Source: Rhodopseudomonas palustris JSC-3b
GTDB taxonomy: Bacteria; Pseudomonadota; Alphaproteobacteria; Rhizobiales; Xanthobacteraceae
Assembly: GCA_000504425.1 (NCBI GenBank)
Contig: KI632513.1
Location: 1,295,491 to 1,359,490, forward strand
DNA length: 64,000 bases
Direction: 5' to 3'
Shown: positions 9,935 to 17,310 of the stretch, in pieces
How positions within the stretch are numbered: the first letter of the stretch is position 1
Layout: every line of letters begins with the position of its first letter
Program-made: the position numbers and the translations under genes
The notes under the pieces: generated by a model
Database searches by the model: none
The model's input: only the letters and a program-made list of their open reading frames with translations
What the model was told of the DNA's origin: nothing

Positions 9935-9999
9935 TCTCGATCGCCAAGCGCGGCTCAACCGCCACGCCGCCGATACCGAATCGGATCGTCAAACACAAA

Positions 10000-10027
10000 G
10001 CGGCCGGATCGCACCCGATCCAGCCGC
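10000..10027. terminator. Hairpin between convergent genes
   Basis: Arms GCGGCCGGATCG (10000-10011) and CGATCCAGCCGC (10016-10027) pair over 12 positions with one mismatch, around CACC. The location between two convergent genes suggests a bidirectional terminator, although no T-tract follows. Confidence 0.4.
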
Positions 10028-10068
10028 CTTACGTGCTCGCGAGGCAGCGGCAGCCGCCTGATCGCGAA

Positions 10069-10497
10069 CTAGATCCGTTCCGTTTCCGGCTCGGCGATCG
10101 GCGCGGCGTCCGTCTTGCGCTCGGCTTCCTGGCCGTGTTCGACGGCATCGGCGGGCAGCTGCAGCACCACAGCCTGCTGTCCGGGAAGGAGATCGTTGAC
10201 CAGCACCACGGTGCCGTCGGCGAATTCCAGCGCATCGTGATGCTGGTTGGGCTGATCCTCGTTGATCTTGCGGAACCGCGCCAGCTTCTGATGCACCGTG
10301 CTGCGGAAGATGGTCCGCTGCACCCTGACATCTTGGGCGAATGCGATTTCGGTGCCCGGCATCATGCACACGGCAACCGCCTCATCGTCCACTGACGCAA
10401 ACCCCCGCGTCGAGGTTTGCGCGAATCCAGTCGAAACCAGCGTCTCCGCCACTTTCGCTGGCCTCGAGGCAACACCACTCAGACTGTAATCGCACAT
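10069..10497 (-). CDS. Conserved MCDYSL-type hypothetical protein
   Basis: 142 residues starting MCDYSLSGVASRPAKVAETL, with AGGAG about eight bases before the ATG at 10497. Conserved-looking segments are TRGFASVDDEAVAVCMMPGT, RFRKINEDQPNQHHDALEFA and VLVNDLLPGQQAVVLQLP. I recognise it as a protein common in Bradyrhizobium and Rhodopseudomonas with no assigned function. It has no signal peptide, so it is probably cytoplasmic. An in-frame extension upstream is arginine-rich and was rejected. It is divergent from the secreted protein at 10682. Confidence 0.78.
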   Translation of the reverse strand: MCDYSLSGVASRPAKVAETLVSTGFAQTSTRGFASVDDEAVAVCMMPGTEIAFAQDVRVQRTIFRSTVHQKLARFRKINEDQPNQHHDALEFADGTVVLVNDLLPGQQAVVLQLPADAVEHGQEAERKTDAAPIAEPETERI

Positions 10498-10681
10498 GGA
10501 AGATCTCCTCGCATGTCGAATGGCCACCCAGCGCCAGAGATAAAGATCGGCGCCCGGCTTCGTTCCTGGTGGCGGCCGCGCGCCAGCCAACAGATCGCGA
10601 GCGAGCGGTGAGCGCGCCGCGCGGCGCCGGAACGTCTTGCCGGGGCGCCGGTTGGTCCGGCTCTCAAGCAGGAGCAGCCGC

Positions 10682-11059
10682 ATGAAACGAATCGGAATGA
10701 TCGCCATGGCGACGGTGCTTGCCCTCGCCGCCACCGGCTCAGCCTTCGCCCAGCAAAACGTCGCCCGCCCCGGCTGGAGCCCGAATAACCGCCCCTATGT
10801 CAGCGACCAGCAGCGCCAGGCCGAGCAGCGCCGGCTGACCCAGCAAGGTTACGGTTTTTGGCCGGGCGACGTGGCCGCGGGCGTGGTCGGCGGCGCCCTC
10901 GGCGCGGCGGGCGCAATCGCGACCGCGCCGTTCGGCGGGCCCTCCGCCTTCTATGACGACCGATATCGCTATGAGCGCTATGCGCGGCGGAACGGTTTTG
11001 TCTGCGAACCGGGCACCTGGTTCCAGGGCGAGGATGGCCGCGCCCATCTGTGCCAATAA
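10682..11059 (+). CDS. Small secreted protein of unknown function
   Basis: 125 residues with a clear Sec signal peptide (MKRIGMIAMATVLALAATGS, cleavage after SAFA). AGGAG lies seven bases before the ATG. The mature part is polar, with a glycine/alanine-rich segment (DVAAGVVGGALGAAGAIATA) that could enter a membrane, then a tyrosine/arginine-rich stretch DDRYRYERYARRNG and two cysteines (FVCEPGTWFQGEDGRAHLCQ) that could form a disulfide in the periplasm. No specific function is assigned. Confidence 0.75.
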   Translation: MKRIGMIAMATVLALAATGSAFAQQNVARPGWSPNNRPYVSDQQRQAEQRRLTQQGYGFWPGDVAAGVVGGALGAAGAIATAPFGGPSAFYDDRYRYERYARRNGFVCEPGTWFQGEDGRAHLCQ

Positions 11060-11208
11060 GCACGCCAGCCCCGTCGCCGCGCTGCGTCCACAAGCGTCGG
11101 ACCACGCGGCGGCAGCCATTCTGCAATTTCACTAAAATTGCAGCCATCGGCGCAACGGGCCAACAACAGCGCTCTGTCACACTCCCTGGCAATCAAGGGG
11201 ATGGCGTG

Positions 11209-11379
11209 ATGAACGAGTACGAATACAACCAGATGTTGGACGACATCGCCTGGGCCCTGGATGACAGCATCCAGGACAATGTGCCGTCGGCACAGGTGAT
11301 CCGGCTGCCGCTGCGCGCCGCCAATGACAACGGCCTCGAATGGCCGCTGCTGCCATTCCCGGACGATTTTATTGCCTGA
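11209..11379 (+). CDS. Small acidic hypothetical protein
   Basis: 56 residues starting MNEYEYNQMLDDIAWALDDS; the ATG is preceded by AAGGGGA. It is rich in aspartate and contains RLPLRAANDNGLEWPLLPFP. No family is recognised. Last resident gene before the integrated element. Confidence 0.5.
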   Translation: MNEYEYNQMLDDIAWALDDSIQDNVPSAQVIRLPLRAANDNGLEWPLLPFPDDFIA

Positions 11380-11534
11380 CGGCGATTGAGCCCCAGACAA
11401 TCTGCGCACTTATGGCCGGGCCCGTCCCGGCCATCGACGTTTCTAGACTAAGGCACCGCCTGTAAGCGCAGCGCGTTATTCCGGCACGCCAAACAGCGTC
11501 CGTTCCTGCTCAAGCAATGTGATGTCGGGATTTC

Positions 11535-11578
11535 TGGAGGCCACGTCGGGAATCGAACCCGAGTAAACGGTTTTGCAG
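11535..11578. repeat. attL, left copy of the 44-bp core repeat
   Basis: Identical over 44 bp to 29923-29966; flanking bases differ on both sides. It reproduces the tRNA-Cys sequence from the CCA end through the T-arm into the anticodon loop, but lacks the 5' part of the tRNA, so it is a fragment and not a functional tRNA. Confidence 0.95.
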
Positions 11579-11654
11579 GCTCAAAAGGCGGTGTTTGCCG
11601 GGGTCCCTGACTTTCAATAATCACTGTTTTTATTGCAAGAATATCGATTGACGT

Positions 11655-11720
11655 CCGTTTACTTGGGCCAAGATTGATGGCAATTCTATGCCTGGGGACC
11701 CTTTTCCAGGTAAACGGTTT
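11655..11720. promoter_or_regulatory. Two extra AGTAAACGG-like words between attL and int
   Basis: The core repeat contains GAGTAAACGGTTTTGCAG. An inverted copy, CCGTTTACT, lies at 11655-11663 and a direct near-copy, GGTAAACGGTTT, at 11709-11720, touching the integrase start. These could be integrase arm sites or autoregulatory sites; this is inferred from repetition and position. Confidence 0.35.
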
Positions 11721-12908
11721 ATGCCGAAACTCACCAATGAGCTGATTGAGCAGATCGTCGCCGCAGGCGTCGAGCGTACCGTTTTCGACAGCGCAACACC
11801 GGGCTTCGGCTTCCGGCTCACGGCCAAGGGGAAGGCCATATGGATCGCCCGAGCCCGCGCTGGCACCAACCGCGCCAAGATCAGCCTGGGCACCTATCCC
11901 GAAAAGAAGCTGTCGGCCGCCCGCGCCGAGGCGCACGCCGCGTTGCGAGACATCCGAGACGGCAAGGACCCTCGGGCCGAAAAGGCAATTAGGCGGGCCG
12001 CTCTCGTCGCCGGGCAGATCACCGTCGCCGAACTCGCCGAGCGATGGCTAAACGAATACGTGCGCCCCAAGCTGAAGCCGCGGACGATCGCCGATTACGA
12101 GCGGCTGGTCGAGGACCGGATCAACCCGCGGCTCGGCGCCATGCCCGTCGCGCAGGTGTCGAAAAGCGACGTGATTAGCTTCCACGCCTCAATGGCGAAC
12201 ACGCCGCGCCGGGCGAATTACACGGTCGCGACATTCCGCGCCTTGATGACCTTCGCCGAAGACGTCGGATTGCGGCCGCCGCTCTCCAATCCCGCCCGCA
12301 AGGTCAAGATGTACCGCCAAGGCCAACGGGAGCGCTTCCTTTCCGAGGAGGAAATCGGCAAGGCCGCCGACGCCATCGCCGCGGCCGAGGACGAAGGCAA
12401 GATCGGCAAGCACGCCGCGGCCGGGCTGCGGCTGGCGCTGTTCACCGGAGCGCGGTCAGGCGAAATCTGCGCGGCGCTGTGGTCGCATGTCGATTGGCAG
12501 CGAAAGCAAATCCGCCTCCCCGACAGCAAGTCGAACGAGCCGCGAACGATCCACCTCAGCGACGCTGCGATCGAGATCCTGAAAGACCTTGACCGCGTCG
12601 GCCCCTACATCGTCGCGGGCGCCATCAAAGGCGAGCCCTACAAGAACCTGTCCCGTGCCTGGATCATCGCTCGGGCATACGGCGGGCTGCACGATGTCCG
12701 GCTGCACGATCTGCGGCACAGCTACGCCAGCCTCGCCGCCGGCCGCGGCGTCTCGCTGCAGATGATTGGAAAGCTGCTCGGGCACAAGGTCCCGGCGACG
12801 ACACAGCGCTACGCGCATCTGGCGCGCGACGCTGTGGCAGCAGTCAATGACGAACTTGGCGCCGCCATGAGCGCAGCAATCAGTAGCCGCAAGGGAGCGA
12901 AGCCATGA
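11721..12908 (+). CDS. int: Tyrosine-family site-specific integrase (P4-like)
   Basis: 395 residues from MPKLTNELIEQIVAAG. The N-terminal part (1-90) is the P4-integrase arm-binding region, with ISLGTYPEKKLSAAR; the core-binding domain spans about 100-195. The catalytic domain has R245 (FTGARSGEI), H329 and R332 (HDLRHSYAS), H355 (LLGHK) and nucleophile Y364 (TTQRYAHLA), so all active-site residues are present. An in-frame ATG 33 bases upstream is possible; the chosen start is where family similarity begins, although its ribosome-binding site is weak. It would integrate and, with a partner, excise the element at tRNA-Cys. The next gene overlaps it by 4 bp. Confidence 0.96.
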   Translation: MPKLTNELIEQIVAAGVERTVFDSATPGFGFRLTAKGKAIWIARARAGTNRAKISLGTYPEKKLSAARAEAHAALRDIRDGKDPRAEKAIRRAALVAGQITVAELAERWLNEYVRPKLKPRTIADYERLVEDRINPRLGAMPVAQVSKSDVISFHASMANTPRRANYTVATFRALMTFAEDVGLRPPLSNPARKVKMYRQGQRERFLSEEEIGKAADAIAAAEDEGKIGKHAAAGLRLALFTGARSGEICAALWSHVDWQRKQIRLPDSKSNEPRTIHLSDAAIEILKDLDRVGPYIVAGAIKGEPYKNLSRAWIIARAYGGLHDVRLHDLRHSYASLAAGRGVSLQMIGKLLGHKVPATTQRYAHLARDAVAAVNDELGAAMSAAISSRKGAKP

Positions 12909-13540
12909 TCGATGGTCGCTATACCGACGCCGAGAGGCAATGCATTGCAAAGGCCGCGCGCTGCAGAGATGAGGAAACACTGAACGCCATTATCGGCGAT
13001 CTAGAGAAATTCGTGAGGCTGAACTCTTCGCCCGCGCTCATCAACGCGAAGCAAGATCGCAAGTTGTGGAATGATGTTTCGAAGAAAACAGAATCCCTTG
13101 CTTCGGCTTTGGCTCGAATTGAGTGGTGGGACCCTAGCCCCTTCGACCACATAAGGAAGCATGGCGAGATTGAACGTGCCGCGTTCGTCACAAAACTCAA
13201 CGAATTGGCCGAATATTCGCGAGTTATGAGTAGTTTCTCAAATCGACTCGTTCCATCGGTGCGCGTTAGCAAGAACCGATGGTTGTTTCGTGGCGTCTTT
13301 TGTGTCTGGACCGATCGCCTCGGCTTTAAGCTCCGCTTCTCCCGCGATGCGGATACGAAAAGAGTGAAGGGACCGCTGTGGGATTTCTTCGAGGCAGCAG
13401 CAACCCCAGTCCTTGGAACCAATCTCCCAAGCAGAGAGACGTTCGCAGACGCGGTGGAAGCTGAAAAGCAGCGGCGGGCAAAAAGGCAACTGACCAATTC
13501 CAACCGGACAGGGACGTACGCTACGGAGGAGAACATATAG
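12905..13540 (+). CDS. Hypothetical protein, likely element cargo
   Basis: 211 residues, start overlapping the int stop (ATGA), so it is translationally coupled to the integrase. Basic and mostly helical by appearance; no signal peptide or membrane segment. The coding sequence is visibly more AT-rich than its neighbours, which suggests a different origin. Segments such as SSFSNRLVPSVRVSKNRWLF and LWDFFEAAATPVLGTNLPS do not match a family I know. A defence or regulatory role is possible from position, but nothing in the sequence shows it. Confidence 0.7.
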   Translation: MIDGRYTDAERQCIAKAARCRDEETLNAIIGDLEKFVRLNSSPALINAKQDRKLWNDVSKKTESLASALARIEWWDPSPFDHIRKHGEIERAAFVTKLNELAEYSRVMSSFSNRLVPSVRVSKNRWLFRGVFCVWTDRLGFKLRFSRDADTKRVKGPLWDFFEAAATPVLGTNLPSRETFADAVEAEKQRRAKRQLTNSNRTGTYATEENI

Positions 13541-13608
13541 GGGGATAGAGAATTGCACTTTTCTCGATCCCACCATCTGTGCGCAAACCGACCCACGGCG
13601 TAATTGAA

Positions 13609-13634
13609 CTATCGGTTTCAACGCTAACCGATAG
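13609..13634. promoter_or_regulatory. Inverted repeat overlapping the leader of the HTH gene
   Basis: CTATCGGTT (13609-13617) and AACCGATAG (13626-13634) are perfect inverted copies with an 8-base spacer. The right arm ends in the AGGA ribosome-binding site of the ATG at 13642. It could be an operator or an RBS-masking hairpin. Confidence 0.5.
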
Positions 13635-13641
13635 GACAGCA

Positions 13642-13896
13642 ATGACAGCAACTGCCAACAACAGCCGCTCGCCGGCTGCGAATGCCGCGCCGTCCACCGT
13701 AAATCCCGATGAGCTAATCGAGGCCACAGAGGCCGCCACGCTGCTGCGGCAGAAACCGCAGACGCTCGCAGCCTGGCGCTGCGACGGTAAGGGTCCCGAG
13801 TACGTCAAGATCGGCCGACGCGTGCTCTACCGACGCGATGCGATCTCGTCTTGGCTTGCCTCTCAGATCGTGCAGCCCGGCGCCAAGGCGGCATGA
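13642..13896 (+). CDS. Helix-turn-helix protein, AlpA/excisionase-like
   Basis: 84 residues from the ATG at 13642, with AGGA six bases upstream. After a disordered Ala/Ser/Asn-rich N-terminus, a MerR-type winged helix (HTH_17) is seen: IEATEAATLLRQKPQTLAAW, then CDGKGPEYVKIGRRVLYRRD and AISSWLASQI. Proteins of this type act as excisionase/AlpA regulators beside P4-type integrases, the likely role here. The next gene overlaps its stop. Confidence 0.8.
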   Translation: MTATANNSRSPAANAAPSTVNPDELIEATEAATLLRQKPQTLAAWRCDGKGPEYVKIGRRVLYRRDAISSWLASQIVQPGAKAA

Positions 13897-14111
13897 CCAT
13901 GAGCTCCCTCACCCAAACAGCGCCGCGGCCGGCGCGCGACGTCGACCTCTCCAGCGCCGTTGCCGCTTATTCCGGCCGGCATCTTCTCGGCTGGATTGCC
14001 GAGCGGTCCGATCGCTGCGAGGCGATCTGTCCCGATGGCAAAAGTCTAGGCTTGTTCAACAGCGCGCGCGCGGCTTGGGCCGCGCTCTCCGAACAGCAAG
14101 GGGTGAAGTAG
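13893..14111 (+). CDS. Small hypothetical protein of the element's early region
   Basis: 72 residues; the ATG overlaps the stop of the HTH gene. It contains AYSGRHLLGWIAERSDRCEA followed by ICPDGKSLGLFNSARAAWAA. No named family is recognised. Tight coupling to neighbours on both sides supports it as real. Confidence 0.6.
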   Translation: MTMSSLTQTAPRPARDVDLSSAVAAYSGRHLLGWIAERSDRCEAICPDGKSLGLFNSARAAWAALSEQQGVK

Positions 14112-14113
14112 CG

Positions 14114-14362
14114 ATGGCGCAGATCGTCCCATTTCCCCCCGCGCGTCGTGTCGATTTCGTCGAGCGCCACGCCCGCATGATCGCCGGAATGTCGGCAGAG
14201 GCAGGCGAAGGCCATATGCAACGCCAGATCGATATCCAGCGGCAGACGCTGGAGCGGAAAGGCGTCGCCGCGGACCTGATCGAAGCAGAGTTGAAGGCGC
14301 TTGAAAGCGCAATCCGCGCCGCGTTGTGGCGCACCATCATGGCGCCGGGAGGTCGCGCGTGA
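14114..14362 (+). CDS. DUF6074-like small protein
   Basis: 82 residues starting MAQIVPFPPARRVDFVERHA, which matches the N-terminus of the rhizobial DUF6074 family as I remember it. The remainder is helical (MQRQIDIQRQTLERKGVAAD). Function unknown. Its stop overlaps the start of the replication-like gene. Confidence 0.65.
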   Translation: MAQIVPFPPARRVDFVERHARMIAGMSAEAGEGHMQRQIDIQRQTLERKGVAADLIEAELKALESAIRAALWRTIMAPGGRA

Positions 14363-14898
14363 TGAGTAGCGCTTGGAAAGGTGCCGATAACTCGCGGAAA
14401 CGAAAGGCGCGAGCGCTTCCGACGGGCTCGGGTTACTGCGTCCCTCTCCCCTGTGACTTGCTTGCGAGCCCCGCCTGGGCGGCTCTGTCCCGTCAGGGTG
14501 TGCGGCTGTTGACGGCTCTCATGATTGAGCATGCCGAACATGGTGGGGAGGAGAACGGGAGCCTGAAGGCACCATACGACACGCTCAAAGGTGTCCTTCG
14601 CCGCGAGACAATCAAGGACGTCATCCACGAGGCGAAAGCCCTCGGGCTTATCGACGTGGATTTCGGAAAGCGGGCGCATGGGTCCAGGCGACTCCCGTCA
14701 ACATACCGCCTCACATGGTTGGGGACGCCGGACGGCCTGATGGCAACTAACGAGTGGAAGGCGATCAAGACCGAGGAAGACGCACGGCAGAAGATCGCAA
14801 CCGCCAAGGCCAAGCTGGAGCACGAGCGCGCTGTGAAGAGAGCCACGCGGGCGGACCGAGCCGCCCGCGGCAACAACTCACAAGCGAGGGCCGCATGA
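14362..14898 (+). CDS. Winged-helix replication-initiator-like protein
   Basis: 178 residues; GGAGG lies about nine bases before the ATG at 14362, which overlaps the previous stop. Residues about 25-115 look like a winged-helix DNA-binding domain: LLASPAWAALSRQGVRLLTA, then SLKAPYDTLKGVLRRETIKD, and a wing before STYRLTWLG. This resembles helix-turn-helix replication proteins of phages and plasmids. The C-terminus is a lysine/arginine-rich helix. A cluster of short repeats follows immediately, consistent with a replication module. The replication role is inferred from fold and context. Confidence 0.6.
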   Translation: MSSAWKGADNSRKRKARALPTGSGYCVPLPCDLLASPAWAALSRQGVRLLTALMIEHAEHGGEENGSLKAPYDTLKGVLRRETIKDVIHEAKALGLIDVDFGKRAHGSRRLPSTYRLTWLGTPDGLMATNEWKAIKTEEDARQKIATAKAKLEHERAVKRATRADRAARGNNSQARAA

Positions 14899-14911
14899 TC
14901 ACAATTTTTCC

Positions 14912-15045
14912 CCAGTACCGTTTTTCGCAATTACCAGTACCGGTTTCCACACAAAAAGTAGGAAAACCGGTACTTGGTGAAAAGTCCGAATTCCACAAAG
15001 CCCAACGAAATCAATACCCGTCTCACTTCCCCACCAAGTACCCCC
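14912..15045. repeat. Iteron-like repeats, candidate replication origin
   Basis: Variants of CCAGTACCGGTTTTCC occur as CAGTACCGTTTTT (14913), CCAGTACCGGTTTCC (14934), inverted GGAAAACCGGTACTTGG (14961) and partial CCAAGTACCCC (about 15034). The interval is locally more AT-rich and lies directly after the winged-helix gene. A 60-codon frame (14895-15077) overlaps it and could instead encode a repetitive peptide, so the origin call is tentative. Confidence 0.4.
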
Positions 15046-15086
15046 TGGGGGAACTGCTATCTAGATTCTGGCTATAGGGGGACGCC

Positions 15087-15308
15087 GTGAGCAGCACCGC
15101 GACCCTGGCCGCCATCAGTCGCGAACTCGACGAAGCCGCCGAACAGGCACGGCTCGGCTACGAGTTCTCGCCCGGCTCCTACACGTATTCAGCACTGCGG
15201 GCTTGCCTGTCCGCACGCGACGCCTTCGCAGCCTATCGGGCCATCGTGGACGATGAGACGGGCCGGCGCCCTCAAGGCGCCGGGCACACTGAACGGGGGC
15301 TGACATGA
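15087..15308 (+). CDS. Small hypothetical protein
   Basis: 73 residues from a GTG start with GGGGGA upstream. Helical N-terminus (AAISRELDEAAEQARLGYEF) and a second helix (LRACLSARDAFAAYRAIVDD). No family is recognised. It overlaps the next gene at ATGA. Confidence 0.6.
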   Translation: MSSTATLAAISRELDEAAEQARLGYEFSPGSYTYSALRACLSARDAFAAYRAIVDDETGRRPQGAGHTERGLT

Positions 15309-15616
15309 CGGACCTGAATGAAATTAGCGCGGCCAAACCTTCTGCAGATTTGCAGTCGCACGTGACGGTCAAGCAGGTGGCCAAGGCGATGAACGTGTCG
15401 GAGCGCAGCGTGTACATGGCGGCGAAGGTATGTCGCCTGCGCCCCGACCTGGAGGCGGAAGTGATGGCGGGCCGGATGTCACTGAACGAGGCGCACCGGC
15501 TCGCCACGGGACGGCGGAAGGCCACGACTTGGGATCGCTTGGTCGCGGCCTGGAACAACGCGAGCGACGACGATCGGGGTCGCCTGATCCTGCAGATTTT
15601 GCGAGCCCTGCCGTGA
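15305..15616 (+). CDS. ParB-type HTH small DNA-binding protein
   Basis: 103 residues. The segment VTVKQVAKAMNVSERSVYMA forms a helix-turn-helix, followed by DLEAEVMAGRMSLNEAHRLA, the pattern seen after the HTH in ParB/KorB-like proteins. No ParB nucleotide-binding domain is present, so it is only the DNA-binding part and is better read as a small regulator. Its stop lies directly against the stop of the convergent ribbon-helix-helix gene. Confidence 0.7.
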   Translation: MTDLNEISAAKPSADLQSHVTVKQVAKAMNVSERSVYMAAKVCRLRPDLEAEVMAGRMSLNEAHRLATGRRKATTWDRLVAAWNNASDDDRGRLILQILRALP

Positions 15617-15817
15617 TCAGCGTTTTGCCTTCAAGCCGAGTTCGACAAGCCGGCGGATTGCTTCCGGCCGGGTCGGCGGGTCGTCCTGCCGCTCGATCCA
15701 ACGATCGATCTCGGCGAGCTGTTCGTCGGGCAGACGGACCAGAATGCCGGCCTTGCGGCCTCCGGTTGACGGACGGCCACGCCCTTTTTTTTGGATATCC
15801 CGAATTGACTTCACCAT
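15617..15817 (-). CDS. Ribbon-helix-helix (CopG/Arc-type) regulator
   Basis: 66 residues from the ATG at 15817. After a basic N-terminal arm (KKGRGRPSTGGRKAG), the RHH pattern is ILVRLPDEQLAEIDRWIERQ then RPEAIRRLVELGLKAK. It is one of the few minus-strand genes in the element. GGGATATCCC palindromes lie just before its start and again inside its first codons, which suggests autoregulation. It could act as an immunity-type repressor, but that is inference. Confidence 0.78.
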   Translation of the reverse strand: MVKSIRDIQKKGRGRPSTGGRKAGILVRLPDEQLAEIDRWIERQDDPPTRPEAIRRLVELGLKAKR

Positions 15818-15833
15818 GAAAAAGGGATATCCC
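15793..15833. promoter_or_regulatory. Paired GGATATCCC palindromes, probable RHH operator
   Basis: GGATATCCC at 15793-15801 and the perfect palindrome GGGATATCCC at 15824-15833, with centres about 32 bp (three helical turns) apart, flank the ATG of the RHH gene. The 202-bp space up to the rightward gene at 16020 would carry divergent promoters. Confidence 0.5.
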
Positions 15834-16019
15834 AAAAGTGAGCCGAGAGCAAGGTGCAGCGCGCTCCCGGCCTTAGCCAACCGCTGCAAGGCTGTTTCCG
15901 TGATGACCCGGTCTGATGGCGCGCTCGGCGCGCAACGGGTCGTCGCGCCCTGAACCACGCCGCACGGCACCGGGGCAGCCGCGCGGCGATCACCAGCCCC
16001 ACCACAGAAGGAAAACACC

Positions 16020-16301
16020 ATGACCACCGATGACAACTTCAAGAAACGCCGATCGACCACGATCCTGATCGAGCTGACGCGCCGAATTTACGATCAGTGC
16101 ATCGAACAGGGACGCGAGGATCTGGCGAACGGCGTATGGCTGCTTGAAAAGCTCGCTCTCGCGAACCCGGAAGCGGTGCGCAACAGCCGGGCCGAACTGC
16201 TCGACGTCCTGAAGCAAGACGACTGGTTGATCGAGACTGCCGCGCACCTCGACAGCTACAATCGCGCCCTGGTCGAACGCCAAGACGCCAACCTCCAGTA
16301 A
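16020..16301 (+). CDS. Small hypothetical protein
   Basis: 93 residues with AAGGA about eight bases before the ATG. Basic start (MTTDDNFKKRRSTTILIELT) then helices (RIYDQCIEQGREDLANGVWL, ALVERQDANLQ). No family recognised. First gene of a rightward run of four that ends at the terminator at 17311. Confidence 0.6.
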   Translation: MTTDDNFKKRRSTTILIELTRRIYDQCIEQGREDLANGVWLLEKLALANPEAVRNSRAELLDVLKQDDWLIETAAHLDSYNRALVERQDANLQ

Positions 16302-16381
16302 TCCCCAAACGGCTCGGCATGGCGTTGCAGCGCCATTGCCGAGCCTCACCTGACCCACCCTCGGATTGGAGAATCCACATC

Positions 16382-16780
16382 ATGGCTCAAGCTGAAACGT
16401 CAAATACCACACCCACCGCGACACCGTCACCCGCCGGACAGGAAATGACCGCCGCGCGGATCCTGGCGAACGCCCGCAATGGCTTCGTCATGGTCAACAC
16501 CAAGCTTGGCGAGGCCATCGCGGCGCATCGGACCGCGTTCGCTCAGGCACAGCGCAGCAACGATATCGAGGAGCACCGCGCCGCCGGGCATGCCCTGCGC
16601 GCCGTTGTGCTCGCCAGCGCGCGGCGGACACCGGGCGGGCTCGAACAGCAACTCGCCTATCTCTCTGAACAGCCGTTGTCGGCATGGGTTTTCCCCATCG
16701 GCGACATGACCGCGTCAGAGGTGCGGGATAGCACGCTGGCGATGGTGCGGGCCGACCTCGAAGCTGGGGCCGCAGCATGA
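16382..16780 (+). CDS. Hypothetical protein
   Basis: 132 residues from MAQAETSNTTPTATPSPAGQ; a flexible Thr/Pro N-terminus is followed by helical sequence (AARILANARNGFVMVNTKLG, EHRAAGHALRAVVLASARRT). No known domain is seen. The stop overlaps the start of the next gene. Confidence 0.6.
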   Translation: MAQAETSNTTPTATPSPAGQEMTAARILANARNGFVMVNTKLGEAIAAHRTAFAQAQRSNDIEEHRAAGHALRAVVLASARRTPGGLEQQLAYLSEQPLSAWVFPIGDMTASEVRDSTLAMVRADLEAGAAA

Positions 16781-16980
16781 GCACGGTTCTGGCAATGGAC
16801 CTGGAGGAACCGCTCGACAAAATCGAGGATTTCAGCTTGGCGCTTATGTTGATTTTTTCGAAGGATCGCGACGACGAAGGACCGAACGTCGACCGGGCAC
16901 TCCATCGCCTCGCGATGGAAATCCACTCGCAAGCGAAAATCATTGAACAGTACATCGCGAAAACGGAGTGCGCAGCATGA
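16777..16980 (+). CDS. Small hypothetical protein
   Basis: 67 residues, overlapping neighbours by 4 bp on both sides, so translationally coupled. Acidic first half (LEEPLDKIEDFSLALMLIFS) and helical second half (RALHRLAMEIHSQAKIIEQY). No family recognised. Its start region CGCAGCATGAGCACGGT is repeated exactly 200 bp downstream at the start of the next gene. Confidence 0.58.
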   Translation: MSTVLAMDLEEPLDKIEDFSLALMLIFSKDRDDEGPNVDRALHRLAMEIHSQAKIIEQYIAKTECAA

Positions 16981-17285
16981 GCACGGTCGAAACCAGCACC
17001 AACGATCTGCCGACTCTCGACAAGCCTCCGGCCGGATGGCACGTCCTCAGCGTTGCGCGTAGCGCCAGCCGGTCACGGGACTGGCTGGCACTCATGATCG
17101 ACGTCGAGCCCGACGACCTCAAGAACTGCGAATGTGACTTCCCGGCCAAGCTGTGGGTTCACCCGAAGGAGTACCGGCCCGGACCGCGCCGCGCACAGCA
17201 ATGCTGGGTTCGCGTCCCCGGAAAACATCGCAGCGAGGACGCGGCTTTCGAGGCCGCTGAAACCATGGCCGCGGTCAAGCACTGA
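16977..17285 (+). CDS. Hypothetical protein, last gene before a terminator
   Basis: 102 residues from MSTVETSTNDLPTLDKPPAG. The C-terminal part KEYRPGPRRAQQCWVRVPGK followed by HRSEDAAFEAAETMAAVKH suggests a small folded nucleic-acid- or protein-binding domain, but no family is recognised. A strong terminator lies 26 bp after its stop. Confidence 0.58.
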   Translation: MSTVETSTNDLPTLDKPPAGWHVLSVARSASRSRDWLALMIDVEPDDLKNCECDFPAKLWVHPKEYRPGPRRAQQCWVRVPGKHRSEDAAFEAAETMAAVKH

Positions 17286-17310
17286 TTAGCCAAATCACCA
17301 CCACGACACG

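Noticed and set aside
11535-11578. A second tRNA-Cys gene at the left end of the element
   Set aside because: Only the 3' part of the tRNA is present; the 5' acceptor strand and D-arm are missing, so this is the attL fragment.
14895-15077. 60-codon frame after the winged-helix gene listed as a gene
   Set aside because: The frame covers the repeated CCAGTACCGGTTTTCC words and no domain is seen. It is mentioned under the repeat entry and not called as a gene.
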